From NCBI RefSeq assembly GCF_002836505.1, contig NZ_PJBF01000059.1, positions 1 through 64,000 on the forward strand: a stretch of 64,000 nt of DNA, read 5' to 3'. Below are positions 38,881-47,400 of the stretch, piece by piece. The stretch is from Psychrobacter sp. Choline-02u-9 (lineage in GTDB: Bacteria > Pseudomonadota > Gammaproteobacteria > Pseudomonadales > Moraxellaceae). The notes below the pieces were generated by a model. It saw only the letters and a program-made list of their open reading frames with translations. It made no database searches and had not been told where the DNA came from. The stretch's first letter is position 1. The number at the start of each line of letters is the position of its first letter. The position numbers were made by a program, and so were the translations under genes.

Positions 38881-40506
38881 ATGATTGAGTTACAACAAAC
38901 GTGGATGCTACCAGCATTAATCGCAATTCCTTTTATTGCAGGGTTGCTGTGTTGGTTGGTAGAGCGGTTTAATAAACGTCTGCCGCGCTGGATTGCCTTA
39001 ATTGGTATGACGTTGACCTTTGCATTGTCACTAGTGCTGTGGCAATACGGCGACTATAGTGGCATGAGTAAGCAAGTGATTGCGCCGGATGCAAACGTGC
39101 CATGGGTAGCTGAGTTCAGTGTGCCATGGATACCAAGCTTCGGTATCAGCTTTCACTTGGCATTAGATGGTTTGTCTTTATTGATGGTGGGATTGACAGG
39201 ACTGCTCGGTATAGCCGCGGTTGCCTGTTCGTGGAATGAGATTCAACGTCGTGTTGGTTTCTTCCATCTAAACCTGCTGTGGAGCTTGGGCGGCGTCATC
39301 GGTGTTTTCTTAGCGATTGATCTGTTCTTATTCTTCTTCTTTTGGGAGATGATGCTGGTTCCTATCTACTTCTTGATCGCCATTTGGGGTCATGATGTCG
39401 TTGGCAAGACCAAAGAATATGCAGCAACCAAGTTCTTTATTTATACCCAAGCGTCTGGGCTTATCATGCTCATCGGTATCTTGGTGTTGGTCATTATCAG
39501 CTACGCCCAAAAAGGGGTAGTGAGCTTTAATTATAATGACTTACTCGGCACCTCACTTGGTGGTTGGGAATACCCAATTATGCTGTGCTTCTTTATTGGC
39601 TTTGCGGTGAAGCTGCCAATCATTCCTTTCCATGGCTGGTTGCCAGATGCGCACGCACAGGCACCTACTGCAGGTTCGGTGGATTTGGCCGGTGTGCTCA
39701 TTAAGACAGCTGCTTATGGTTTGATTCGTTTTGTCTTGCCATTGTTTCCAGCCGCCTCACAAGAGTTTGCACCGATCGCCATGACTTTGGGTACCATTGG
39801 TATCTTCTATGGTGCTTGGCTAGCCTTTATGCAAACTGACATGAAGCGCCTATTGGCTTATACCAGTATCTCGCACATGGGCTTTGTGGTATTGGCCATT
39901 TATGCCGGAACGTTACTCAGCTTGCAAGGGTTGATGATTCAGATGCTCGCGCACGGGCTTAGCTCAGCGGCATTGTTCATCATGGCAGGGCAATTATATG
40001 AGCGTCTGCACACGCGTGATTTGACGCTGATGGGCGGTATGTGGGGTCAGTTCCGCTACTATGCGCCGATATTAATGTTCTTTTGTGCCGCTTTACTTGG
40101 TATTCCAGGGACCGGTAACTTCATTGGCGAGTTTATGATTTTATTTGGCTCATTTGCTCAGTATCCAGTGTTTGTGGTATTTGCCACTTTCAGCTTGGTA
40201 CTCGCAGGCCTATACTCGCTCATTTTAATTCATCGTGCATTGTTTGGTAAAAACAACATCGAAGCATTGGCTGCGCATGAGACCAAGTCACATGGTTTAC
40301 CACCCCGTAAGCTAAAAGATTTGGGCAAACGTGAGCTGTCGCTATTATTGATGTTGGCTGCTGGTTTGGTATGGCTCGGATTATATCCACAGCCGTTCCT
40401 TGATACCTCAAGCCATGCGATGCAGTGGATTAATAATGCTTATATATACAGTCAAGTAACACAGGTAGATGCGTCGCAACTGCTTGATGCAATGGAGGCA
40501 CGTTAA
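38881..40506 (+). CDS. nuoM: NADH-quinone oxidoreductase subunit M
   Basis: This 541-residue antiporter-like subunit contributes a proton channel. Family features are the FFFWEMMLVPIYFLIAIWG glutamate helix, the KLPIIPFHGWLPDAHAQAPT lysine region and the KRLLAYTSISHMGFVVL helix. There are about 14 membrane segments. It begins one base after the nuoL stop and ends three bases before nuoN. Confidence 0.97.
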   Translation: MIELQQTWMLPALIAIPFIAGLLCWLVERFNKRLPRWIALIGMTLTFALSLVLWQYGDYSGMSKQVIAPDANVPWVAEFSVPWIPSFGISFHLALDGLSLLMVGLTGLLGIAAVACSWNEIQRRVGFFHLNLLWSLGGVIGVFLAIDLFLFFFFWEMMLVPIYFLIAIWGHDVVGKTKEYAATKFFIYTQASGLIMLIGILVLVIISYAQKGVVSFNYNDLLGTSLGGWEYPIMLCFFIGFAVKLPIIPFHGWLPDAHAQAPTAGSVDLAGVLIKTAAYGLIRFVLPLFPAASQEFAPIAMTLGTIGIFYGAWLAFMQTDMKRLLAYTSISHMGFVVLAIYAGTLLSLQGLMIQMLAHGLSSAALFIMAGQLYERLHTRDLTLMGGMWGQFRYYAPILMFFCAALLGIPGTGNFIGEFMILFGSFAQYPVFVVFATFSLVLAGLYSLILIHRALFGKNNIEALAAHETKSHGLPPRKLKDLGKRELSLLLMLAAGLVWLGLYPQPFLDTSSHAMQWINNAYIYSQVTQVDASQLLDAMEAR

Positions 40507-40509
40507 GTC

Positions 40510-41988
40510 ATGAATGATATTACGATGAATGATTTGATGGGATTGCTACCTTACGCACCAATCATTTCCGTGGTGATTACGGTGTTGCTGGTAATGATTG
40601 CCATCACCGTCAAACGCTCGCATATGGTTACGGGTACTGTCACGGTAATCGGTTTAAATATTGGCCTGTTTACCTTAATCGGTCAGATGACTGGTGTCAT
40701 CGAAAGCGGTACGATGGTACCAAACGCTGAGCAGTTATTTGTTATTGATAACTTTGCTCAGTTCAACATGGTGGTGATTTTAATCTGTGCCTTGGCTTGC
40801 TGTACGTTATCTTATGCGTACTTAGCTGACCTAAAAGACAATAAAGATGAGCTGTATCTGCTCATTTTGCTATCGACGGTTGGTGCGCTACTGATGGTCA
40901 GTGCTCAGCATATGGCATCGTTCTTTATGAGCTTAGAGATGCTCTCAGTGCCGCTTTATGGTCTATTGTCTTATACCTATATGCGCAACCGTTCGCTGGA
41001 GTCGGGACTCAAGTACCTAGTGTTGTCAGCGACGGCATCGGCTACCTTGTTGATGGGTATGGCCTTTATCTACGCTGAAGTGGGCTCCTTGGCCTTTAAG
41101 CCAATCAGCATGGTATTGGGCAATCTGTTTGAGTCGCCGCTATTGATACTTGGCGCGGCGATGATGATGTTTGGTATTGCCTTTAAACTGTCGGCTGCTC
41201 CTTTTCATATGTGGACGCCAGATGTTTATGAAGGTGCACCAGCGCCTATTGCTACCTTTTTAGCATCAGTATCAAAAGTGGCGATGATGGCACTGGCTGT
41301 GCGTTTCTTAATCGATACTGCTTTGCTGGCATTGCCATCAGTGCAGATGCTATTGATGGTCATGGCAACATTATCTATCTTGGTAGGTAACTTATTGGCA
41401 GTACGTCAAACTAGCCTTAAGCGTCTACTCGGTTACTCATCTATTGCCCATATGGGTTATGTGATGATCGTGATTGTCAGCATTGGCTCAGCCGCAGATA
41501 GTATCTCTAGTATGTATATGGCAGTCTATGCCTTTACCTCTATCGGTGCTTTTGGCGTAGTGACGTTGATGTCGAGCCCGTATCGCTTATCTGGTGAAGC
41601 GGATGAATTGACTCATTATCAAGGGCTATTCTGGCGTCGTCCAGTATTGACCGCTGTCATGACAATCATGATGTTGTCATTGGCTGGTATTCCATTGACG
41701 GCAGGCTTTATCACCAAGCTATTTGCTATCTTAGCTGCGGTACAAGGCACCAACTGGTTCTTAGCTGCGATGATTATCTTGGGTAGTGCGATTGGTTTAT
41801 TCTACTACTTACGTGTATTACTCACGCTGTTCAAACGTCCTAAGCAGTTCATCGAGTTTGACGTGTCTGGGCAATGGGGTATTCGAACCGGTGGTATTAT
41901 GGTCATCGCTGTGACGGCGATTATCCTATTCTTTGGTATCTTGCCAAATAGTATGATTGAGTGGGCAAGTTTGGCTCGCATTTGGTAA
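40510..41988 (+). CDS. nuoN: NADH-quinone oxidoreductase subunit N
   Basis: The 492-residue subunit is the third antiporter-like channel and the last gene of the operon. Conserved segments are the FFMSLEMLSVPLYGLLSY glutamate helix, FKLSAAPFHMWTPDVYEGAP and KRLLGYSSIAHMGYVMI. About 14 membrane helices are expected. The tight spacing upstream and the strong hairpin 60 bases downstream mark the operon end. Confidence 0.97.
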   Translation: MNDITMNDLMGLLPYAPIISVVITVLLVMIAITVKRSHMVTGTVTVIGLNIGLFTLIGQMTGVIESGTMVPNAEQLFVIDNFAQFNMVVILICALACCTLSYAYLADLKDNKDELYLLILLSTVGALLMVSAQHMASFFMSLEMLSVPLYGLLSYTYMRNRSLESGLKYLVLSATASATLLMGMAFIYAEVGSLAFKPISMVLGNLFESPLLILGAAMMMFGIAFKLSAAPFHMWTPDVYEGAPAPIATFLASVSKVAMMALAVRFLIDTALLALPSVQMLLMVMATLSILVGNLLAVRQTSLKRLLGYSSIAHMGYVMIVIVSIGSAADSISSMYMAVYAFTSIGAFGVVTLMSSPYRLSGEADELTHYQGLFWRRPVLTAVMTIMMLSLAGIPLTAGFITKLFAILAAVQGTNWFLAAMIILGSAIGLFYYLRVLLTLFKRPKQFIEFDVSGQWGIRTGGIMVIAVTAIILFFGILPNSMIEWASLARIW

Positions 41989-42051
41989 TGTCGCTGAGTT
42001 AATACGGCAGATAAGTCGCTGCGATCTATCTGTTGTTACGGTTAAAAAACC

Positions 42052-42093
42052 AAGATGCGCCAGCTTTATGATAAGCTTGGCGCATCTTTTTTT
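42052..42093 (+). terminator. Terminator of the nuo operon
   Basis: An 11-bp stem (AAGATGCGCCA at 42052-42062, TGGCGCATCTT at 42078-42088) extended inward by GCTT/AAGC is followed by a seven-T run. Confidence 0.92.
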
Positions 42094-42182
42094 ATGCTCA
42101 CCTTTTTGGTATTTATTTTCTTTTGCCTATCAAAGGTATCTTATAAAAATACAGTTTAATAAAGTATAAGTGACGAATAATT

Positions 42183-43010
42183 ATGAGTGATAATATTCAA
42201 ACAGTAACGGTGCTCAGTAAAACTACATGGACGCCGAACTTATTTAGCTTTACCGTCAGCCGTCCCGATAGTTTTAAGTTTACAGCGGGGCAGTTTGTAC
42301 GTTTAGGCGTCAATCCCAGTCAATTGAAATATTACCAGCAGACTGATGCAAGTGATGAAACTGCTGATAGCGCATTGAATGAAGATGTCTTTCGCGCGTA
42401 TTCGATTGTCTCTTCGCCCTTTGATGAGGTGATAGAGTTTTTCTCTATCGTGATTCCTGATGGTGCATTTACCTCGCAATTGCAGCATTTACAAGTGGGT
42501 GATGAACTGCTACTTAATACGATGCCATTTGGATTTTTGACGTTAGCACGTTACCAAAAACCATTGCCCAAAGACTTATGGCTGCTAGCAACAGGGACTG
42601 GTTTAGCACCGTTTTTGTCAATGCTGCAAGATTTAAAGACATGGGAAGATTACGAGCACATCGTATTGGCTTATAGCGCACGTTCGCTCGATGAACTTGC
42701 TTACGTTGAGAAAATCGAAAGCCTACAAGAAGACTTCGGTACACTGGTTGATAATCCAGCAAAGCTTATCTTTATCCCAATCGTCACTCGTGAGCCTGTC
42801 GAAGGTGCATTGTCAGAGCGTCTGCCGAAGCTGTTGCTAGAGGGCACGTTGCAAGCGCGTGCGGGTATCGCATTAGATATTGATACTACGCATGTCATGC
42901 TATGCGGCAACCCAGATATGGTAGAAGATACCAAAGAGGCATTAAAGACATTGGGACTGGTGATGAATCGCCGCGGTGAGGGTAATATTGCCGTAGAGAA
43001 CTACTGGTAG
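42183..43010 (+). CDS. fpr: Ferredoxin--NADP+ reductase
   Basis: The 275-residue flavoenzyme moves electrons between NADPH and ferredoxin or flavodoxin. FAD binding is shown by FRAYSIVSSP (about residues 74-83), and the NADP half by LLATGTGLAPFLSML and VMLCGNPDMVEDTKEAL. The C-terminal aromatic that stacks on FAD is in VENYW, the ending of bacterial subclass I enzymes. An acidic insertion (QTDASDETADSALNEDV) lies before the FAD motif. The gene is monocistronic between two terminators. Confidence 0.92.
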   Translation: MSDNIQTVTVLSKTTWTPNLFSFTVSRPDSFKFTAGQFVRLGVNPSQLKYYQQTDASDETADSALNEDVFRAYSIVSSPFDEVIEFFSIVIPDGAFTSQLQHLQVGDELLLNTMPFGFLTLARYQKPLPKDLWLLATGTGLAPFLSMLQDLKTWEDYEHIVLAYSARSLDELAYVEKIESLQEDFGTLVDNPAKLIFIPIVTREPVEGALSERLPKLLLEGTLQARAGIALDIDTTHVMLCGNPDMVEDTKEALKTLGLVMNRRGEGNIAVENYW

Positions 43011-43024
43011 TTATCGACTCCAAT

Positions 43025-43077
43025 AAAAAAACGCTGTATCTATAAGGCCAATAACCTCTAAGATGCAGCGTTTTTTT
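43025..43077. terminator. Bidirectional terminator
   Basis: A 17-bp stem (43025-43041 with 43061-43077, one G-U pair) with A- and T-runs at the ends lies between fpr and the convergent hypothetical gene. Confidence 0.9.
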
Positions 43078-43118
43078 ATGGGATAAAGTATTGTCTTATG
43101 GGATAAAAAATTAGCGAC

Positions 43119-43925
43119 TTACTCTTGGCTTGGTTCAGTCGCATCGTCTACGGGGTTAATAGGGCCTTGCATCAATTCAGGATCATCATCATCACCGATG
43201 ATATCTTCGTTACTGCTGGCCGCCAGTAAATCACGATAGTTGATTTGAGCCTTCAAAATCATTTGCTCTTCTTCTAGCTCGCCATAATTTATCTGTACCT
43301 TATGCAAGGTACTCATGATTTTCTTGTTGTTTTTTAACCAACGATGGATATCGAGATAAATCACTTCGTCTTTTGCGCGAGCAATATTGACGTACGACAG
43401 AATAAAGCCTAAAGGGTCTTTTTTGAGGACGCTATGATAAAACCAAATCGCCAGTTTGACGCCTTGACGTTTCACGAAAGATTCGCAGCGCAGATTCAAT
43501 ATATCGGTATAAGTTTGCTGACCAAATACAAAGCGCTGCACATTGCGATCGAGTTGGACGTGAACTAAGCTAAAGTTACTTGCCACCTCGGCATAGATGC
43601 CGCCTGCATTGACAGTGCAGTACAAACGAAACCAATCCTCATGCATCTCGACACGTAGCTCTAAAATGGCTTTTACATTGTCGGTGACGAATTTTTGTAG
43701 TGCATCATTAACGTAAGTCTGTGCCACTGGCAATGACAACTCATCTTCGAACTTGTCCGTCGTCTTATTATAGATATCTTTAACCGATTGGGCGATACGC
43801 TCCCAACCACTGCCGAATGACTCGTCAAAACGATAGCCAATACTCTCGAAGAACTCATCAAAATTGTCTGAATTATTCACGTTATCAAAGTCACTCAAAC
43901 TTATTATCCTTATAGGGCGCGTCAT
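43119..43925 (-). CDS. Conserved hypothetical protein
   Basis: I do not recognise this 268-residue protein. It is soluble and acidic, with no signal peptide or membrane helix. The middle part reads like an alternating beta/alpha domain, for example LRVEMHEDWFRLYCTVNAGG and VQLDRNVQRFVFGQQTY. The C-terminus is a disordered acidic tail containing DDDDPE. The ATG at 43925 has no ribosome site. A TTG at 43898 (reading LSDFDN) has AAGGA eight bases upstream and is a serious alternative. The gene is alone, convergent with fpr, and ends at a shared terminator. Its codon use looks like that of its neighbours. Confidence 0.8.
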   Translation of the reverse strand: MTRPIRIISLSDFDNVNNSDNFDEFFESIGYRFDESFGSGWERIAQSVKDIYNKTTDKFEDELSLPVAQTYVNDALQKFVTDNVKAILELRVEMHEDWFRLYCTVNAGGIYAEVASNFSLVHVQLDRNVQRFVFGQQTYTDILNLRCESFVKRQGVKLAIWFYHSVLKKDPLGFILSYVNIARAKDEVIYLDIHRWLKNNKKIMSTLHKVQINYGELEEEQMILKAQINYRDLLAASSNEDIIGDDDDPELMQGPINPVDDATEPSQE

Positions 43926-44479
43926 TCAATCGGTGACGTAAAAATGGCTAAACAAACTTTGCATGCTATCGTTAATTTGAACGAAAGCTAATCATCTATA
44001 ATTTCTAAATATCTACGACCATTAGTAATTTTTATACTGATAGGTAGCAAAAGCGAAAAACTGACCTCTGATACTGGTGCATAGTGAATCTACATTTACT
44101 GTGCTGCTTGATAATCTGCCGTGCCTAATCAACACGATGCACAGTTCTGATTGTTGCAAAGTATCGTGCTACTAATGCTATTATGCTAAAGCAGTATATA
44201 ACAAATCCAGTGGCTTCAAAATGAACACATGCGTTTTATAGCAATTCATTTGGTATAGACAGTGTTTCGTCTGCCTTGTACATTCTTAAATGCATGTTTT
44301 TCAATTAGCGGATAAGGTTACCAATACTGTATGGTAAATGTCAAAATGCCGTCTCAGTGCTTATACTGGCGACATAATTCTATGTCATGTTATGATAGCG
44401 CCAGTATAAATCATGCCTATCGTTACAACACTTGTTAAATAGTGCTTTGTACTGATGTGCTCATAAGCTGAGATTCATT
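43926..44479. other. 554-bp divergent gap with a large inverted repeat
   Basis: No gene is seen. At 44361-44371 and 44399-44409 there is a perfect 11-bp inverted repeat (TTATACTGGCG and CGCCAGTATAA). A nested 5-bp stem, CATAA (44373-44377) with TTATG (44390-44394), makes one long cruciform. No T-run follows, so it is not a simple terminator. It lies about 70 bases upstream of the tonB-like gene and could be an operator or the remnant of a small palindromic element. Confidence 0.55.
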
Positions 44480-45367
44480 GTGGCCTATATAAAAGACTCA
44501 CAGAGCTATCATTTTTCCGCGCAAGCGCCCAAGCGCGATATAAGTTTGCCTGTCGCCATTGTTATTGCAGTGGCTGTTCATGTGCTGATTATTTTCGGAA
44601 TTAGCTTCTCTATGGGAAAAGACCCAGCTGCTATGATGCAAGATGTGGCAAAGGTACTGACCGACAATATGCAACCCAGTGAAGATGCACACTTTATTGC
44701 CAATGCTTCACAAGAAGGCGGCGGTACAATAGAAGAGCAGCTAAGACAAGAGAACAATCAGCTAAGTGCAACGTCTGCTGAGCAAATGAGTGAGACTCAA
44801 GACATCGTTAACTTACAGCGTAAAGTGCGTCAGCAGCGCTATCAAGAAAGCTACCTACGCACGACGTTAAGTTGGCGTCAGGCCACTGTAGAGTCGGATA
44901 ATGACAGCGAGCAAGCGCAAGATGATGCGATGGCACAAGAAGAGCGGCTACGTAAGCAGATTGCAACCTTAGAAGCTCAGCTATCTCAGCGTCAGCAGGT
45001 CTATGCGACCAAATCCAAAGTCGTGACGATGGATAGTAATTCGACCACACGGGGTGCGGCAGCCGATTATATCAATACATTTCGCGAGCATGTCGAGCGT
45101 GTGGGTAACTTGCATTATCCCGTGCAAGCGCGCGCTCAAGGCATTACGGGCGAAGTACGGCTAATGGTTATCATCAGTAACGACGGCAATATCAAGGCCA
45201 TTCGTTTGCTTGAAAGCTCAAACTCTACGATATTGGATGAAGCGGCCAAGCAGTCGGTACGACAAGCTGCACCCTTTGGTAAGTTCACCGAAGACATGAG
45301 CGATATCGTCGAGCTGCGCTTGATACGTACTTACCGCTATAGTGATACAGTCGAAGTAACGTACTAA
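44480..45367 (+). CDS. TonB-like energy transducer
   Basis: The 295-residue protein has a cytoplasmic start, one membrane helix at about residues 24-46 (LPVAIVIAVAVHVLIIFGISF) and a Gln/Glu-rich coiled-coil region. The TonB C-terminal domain runs from about residue 215 (YPVQARAQGITGEVRLMVII to the final strands). It would link inner-membrane ExbB/ExbD energy to outer-membrane receptors. No exbBD are near, and the Pro-Lys/Pro-Glu spacer of classic TonB is replaced by coiled coil, as in Pseudomonas-type TonB3 and related proteins. The start is GTG; no better start is seen. Function by homology only. Confidence 0.85.
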   Translation: MAYIKDSQSYHFSAQAPKRDISLPVAIVIAVAVHVLIIFGISFSMGKDPAAMMQDVAKVLTDNMQPSEDAHFIANASQEGGGTIEEQLRQENNQLSATSAEQMSETQDIVNLQRKVRQQRYQESYLRTTLSWRQATVESDNDSEQAQDDAMAQEERLRKQIATLEAQLSQRQQVYATKSKVVTMDSNSTTRGAAADYINTFREHVERVGNLHYPVQARAQGITGEVRLMVIISNDGNIKAIRLLESSNSTILDEAAKQSVRQAAPFGKFTEDMSDIVELRLIRTYRYSDTVEVTY

Positions 45368-45372
45368 GGTTA

Positions 45373-45543
45373 ATGTATTCATGCACTAAGAAGATAGGTG
45401 CTAAGAAGACAAGCACTAAGAAAAAAGCTACTGAAATTAAAGTTACTGAAAAAATGTCACTGAAAATACAATTGTTAAGAATAACGCTTAACGCACTATT
45501 TTTTATAATCACAGATATCCAAGTTCATAACACACAGCTATAA
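45373..45543 (+). CDS. Possible small basic protein (56 residues)
   Basis: A short frame starts five bases after the tonB-like stop, with AAGG just upstream, and ends 14 bases before the mscS start. It reads MYSCTKKIGAKKTSTKKKAT, then a hydrophobic half (LLRITLNALFFIIT). The DNA shows a 15-base periodicity of ACTAAGAA-type units across 45383-45470. The lysine-rich half may simply reflect an A-rich repeat, so this may not be a gene. Confidence 0.25.
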   Translation: MYSCTKKIGAKKTSTKKKATEIKVTEKMSLKIQLLRITLNALFFIITDIQVHNTQL

Positions 45544-45557
45544 AATAAAGAGTCAGT

Positions 45558-46433
45558 ATGGAATTTTTAGGTTTTACCGTCGATGTCGCTACCTTAACGA
45601 GCAATGCCCTAGAGCTGGTCATTAAAGTCGCTTTAGCAATACTTATATTTATCGTTGGACGTTGGCTTGCCAAAAAGGCAGTCGCTTTTTCCGATCGCTT
45701 GATGACGCGTAGCCATCTGGACGAGACAGTTGCTAGTTTTTTAAGTCGTCTATTGTATGGCGTGCTACTGGTCGTAGTGATTTTAGCTGCACTTAGCAAA
45801 GTCGGTGTACAGACTACTTCGGTCGTTGCGATCTTAGGTGGTGCCGCTGTTGCCGTTGGTTTGTCATTAAAAGACCAGCTATCAAATTTTGCCGCTGGTA
45901 TTATGATTGTGACGTTTCGCCCGTTTGTACGCGGCGATTACGTACAGATTAGTAGCTACACAGGTACAGTGACAGAGATTACCTTGGTTAATACCCATCT
46001 GACGACCATTAACAATCACGATATCATCATTCCTAATAGCGATATCACGACTTCACCTGTGGTCAATTATACAGCGCTACCCAATCGCCGCGTCGATATT
46101 ACAGTCGGTATTGGCTACGATGCTGATATCAAAACGGCTAAAGACGTGATGTTAAGTCTGGCAAGAAATAACCCATTGGCTTTCACTGATCCTGAGCCTA
46201 TCGTACGAGTAACCAATCTAGGCGATAATTCAGTAGATCTTACCCTAAACGTTTGGACAACCAATGCCGACTGGTGGTCGATGCAATGCGAGCTATTGGA
46301 GCAATTCAAGCAAGCTTTAGATGATGAGAAAATCGAGATTCCATTCCCGCAGCGCAGTGTCCATGTTAAAGGCTTAGACCATATGATCAACCAAATGGGT
46401 CAAGCGCAAAAGCTACCATTAACTAAAGATTAA
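45558..46433 (+). CDS. mscS: Small-conductance mechanosensitive channel (MscS)
   Basis: The 291-residue channel opens under membrane tension to release solutes after hypo-osmotic shock. Three membrane helices span about residues 15-120. The pore helix is the Gly/Ala-rich GGAAVAVGLSLKDQLSNFAAGIMI, followed by FRPFVRGDYV and the cytoplasmic beta domain (NTHLTTINNHDIIIPNSDI). Length and order match E. coli MscS (286). It lies on the same strand as the tonB-like gene, 190 bases away. Confidence 0.95.
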   Translation: MEFLGFTVDVATLTSNALELVIKVALAILIFIVGRWLAKKAVAFSDRLMTRSHLDETVASFLSRLLYGVLLVVVILAALSKVGVQTTSVVAILGGAAVAVGLSLKDQLSNFAAGIMIVTFRPFVRGDYVQISSYTGTVTEITLVNTHLTTINNHDIIIPNSDITTSPVVNYTALPNRRVDITVGIGYDADIKTAKDVMLSLARNNPLAFTDPEPIVRVTNLGDNSVDLTLNVWTTNADWWSMQCELLEQFKQALDDEKIEIPFPQRSVHVKGLDHMINQMGQAQKLPLTKD

Positions 46434-46482
46434 TGAGTAGCTGCTTAATAGTTAGAAGACTGTTTAATAAAGCAGTGCTAGT

Positions 46483-47082
46483 TTAGACATAAGGGTTTGG
46501 TAGGTTTAGGCCTGCCAATATCTCAATTTCAAAGTACTCCATCTCATCTTGCTCAGCTTGTCCGAGCTCGTGATCAAAACCCAGTAGGTGTAGCACGCCA
46601 TGCACTAGCAAATGGCTGATGTGCTGCGCCACGGTTTTGTCCTGTTCAGCCGCTTCACGTACCATCACTTCATGACAGATAACCAGCTCTCCAAGAGGCA
46701 ACGTTGGCATTAGCTCAATGACGGCAGCAGGCAATTCGCTTGGATAAGACAAAATATTGGTCGCATAGTCCTTGCCGCGTGCTTCTAGATTTAAAGCACG
46801 GCCTTCGACGTCATCAGTGATATATATATCTAGCGTTTTAGACTTTTCTTGCCACAGCTCAGGATCAATATCTGCAAAATAGGGTAGGGTCAGACCATTA
46901 TTAATACGACCGTCTATATAATCTAAAGTCGCCATCAGGACTGATAGTAAATGCTCGCGATTATAAAAAGTATCTAATATTTCATCTTCAATACTGTCGG
47001 TCGCACTGATATCAAGTGCTGCTAAGCTGGCATGATTGCTAGCAATCTTGTCATCGAAATTAGTATTGTCAGGTTGGCTCAT
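46483..47082 (-). CDS. ybeY: Endoribonuclease YbeY
   Basis: This 199-residue metalloprotein acts in 16S rRNA 3'-end maturation and ribosome quality control. The zinc-binding signature HGVLHLLGFDH (HxxxHxxxxxH) lies near the C-terminus, preceded by GELVICHEVM. The start is the ATG at 47082, with AAGGA seven bases upstream; a longer frame to 47175 lacks support. The N-terminus is about 40 residues longer than E. coli YbeY (155). Its usual partner ybeZ is upstream but separated by about 320 bases with a terminator. Confidence 0.95.
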   Translation of the reverse strand: MSQPDNTNFDDKIASNHASLAALDISATDSIEDEILDTFYNREHLLSVLMATLDYIDGRINNGLTLPYFADIDPELWQEKSKTLDIYITDDVEGRALNLEARGKDYATNILSYPSELPAAVIELMPTLPLGELVICHEVMVREAAEQDKTVAQHISHLLVHGVLHLLGFDHELGQAEQDEMEYFEIEILAGLNLPNPYV

Positions 47083-47312
47083 ATTGCTGTCCTTTTTATT
47101 ATAAATAAATGCGTTTCTAACGCTGCATCTTCTAGGTGATTTATTTGCCAGTTTTTTACTATAAAAGTAGTTCAATCACTGTTTATCTTATCGCTAAATT
47201 TTTGGCTAATAAATAGAGACCTATGTATAGAATATATAGAGGCTACTATAGCTAAGTTACTGGTAGGCGACTAGTAGCGAAAGGGCTAAATTCAATAAAC
47301 TGTTGGTAAGAA

Positions 47313-47343
47313 AAAACCGGACTACTTTTAGTAATCCGGTTTT
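47313..47343 (-). terminator. Terminator between ybeZ and ybeY
   Basis: Stem arms AAAACCGGA (47313-47321) and TCCGGTTTT (47335-47343), with extra inner pairing, are followed on the minus strand by a T-run. It lies 58 bases downstream of the ybeZ stop. Confidence 0.85.
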
Positions 47344-47400
47344 CTTGTACAAGCTAAATGCTTATAGCAAATGATTGTAATTCAATGATTAGCTTGATTA

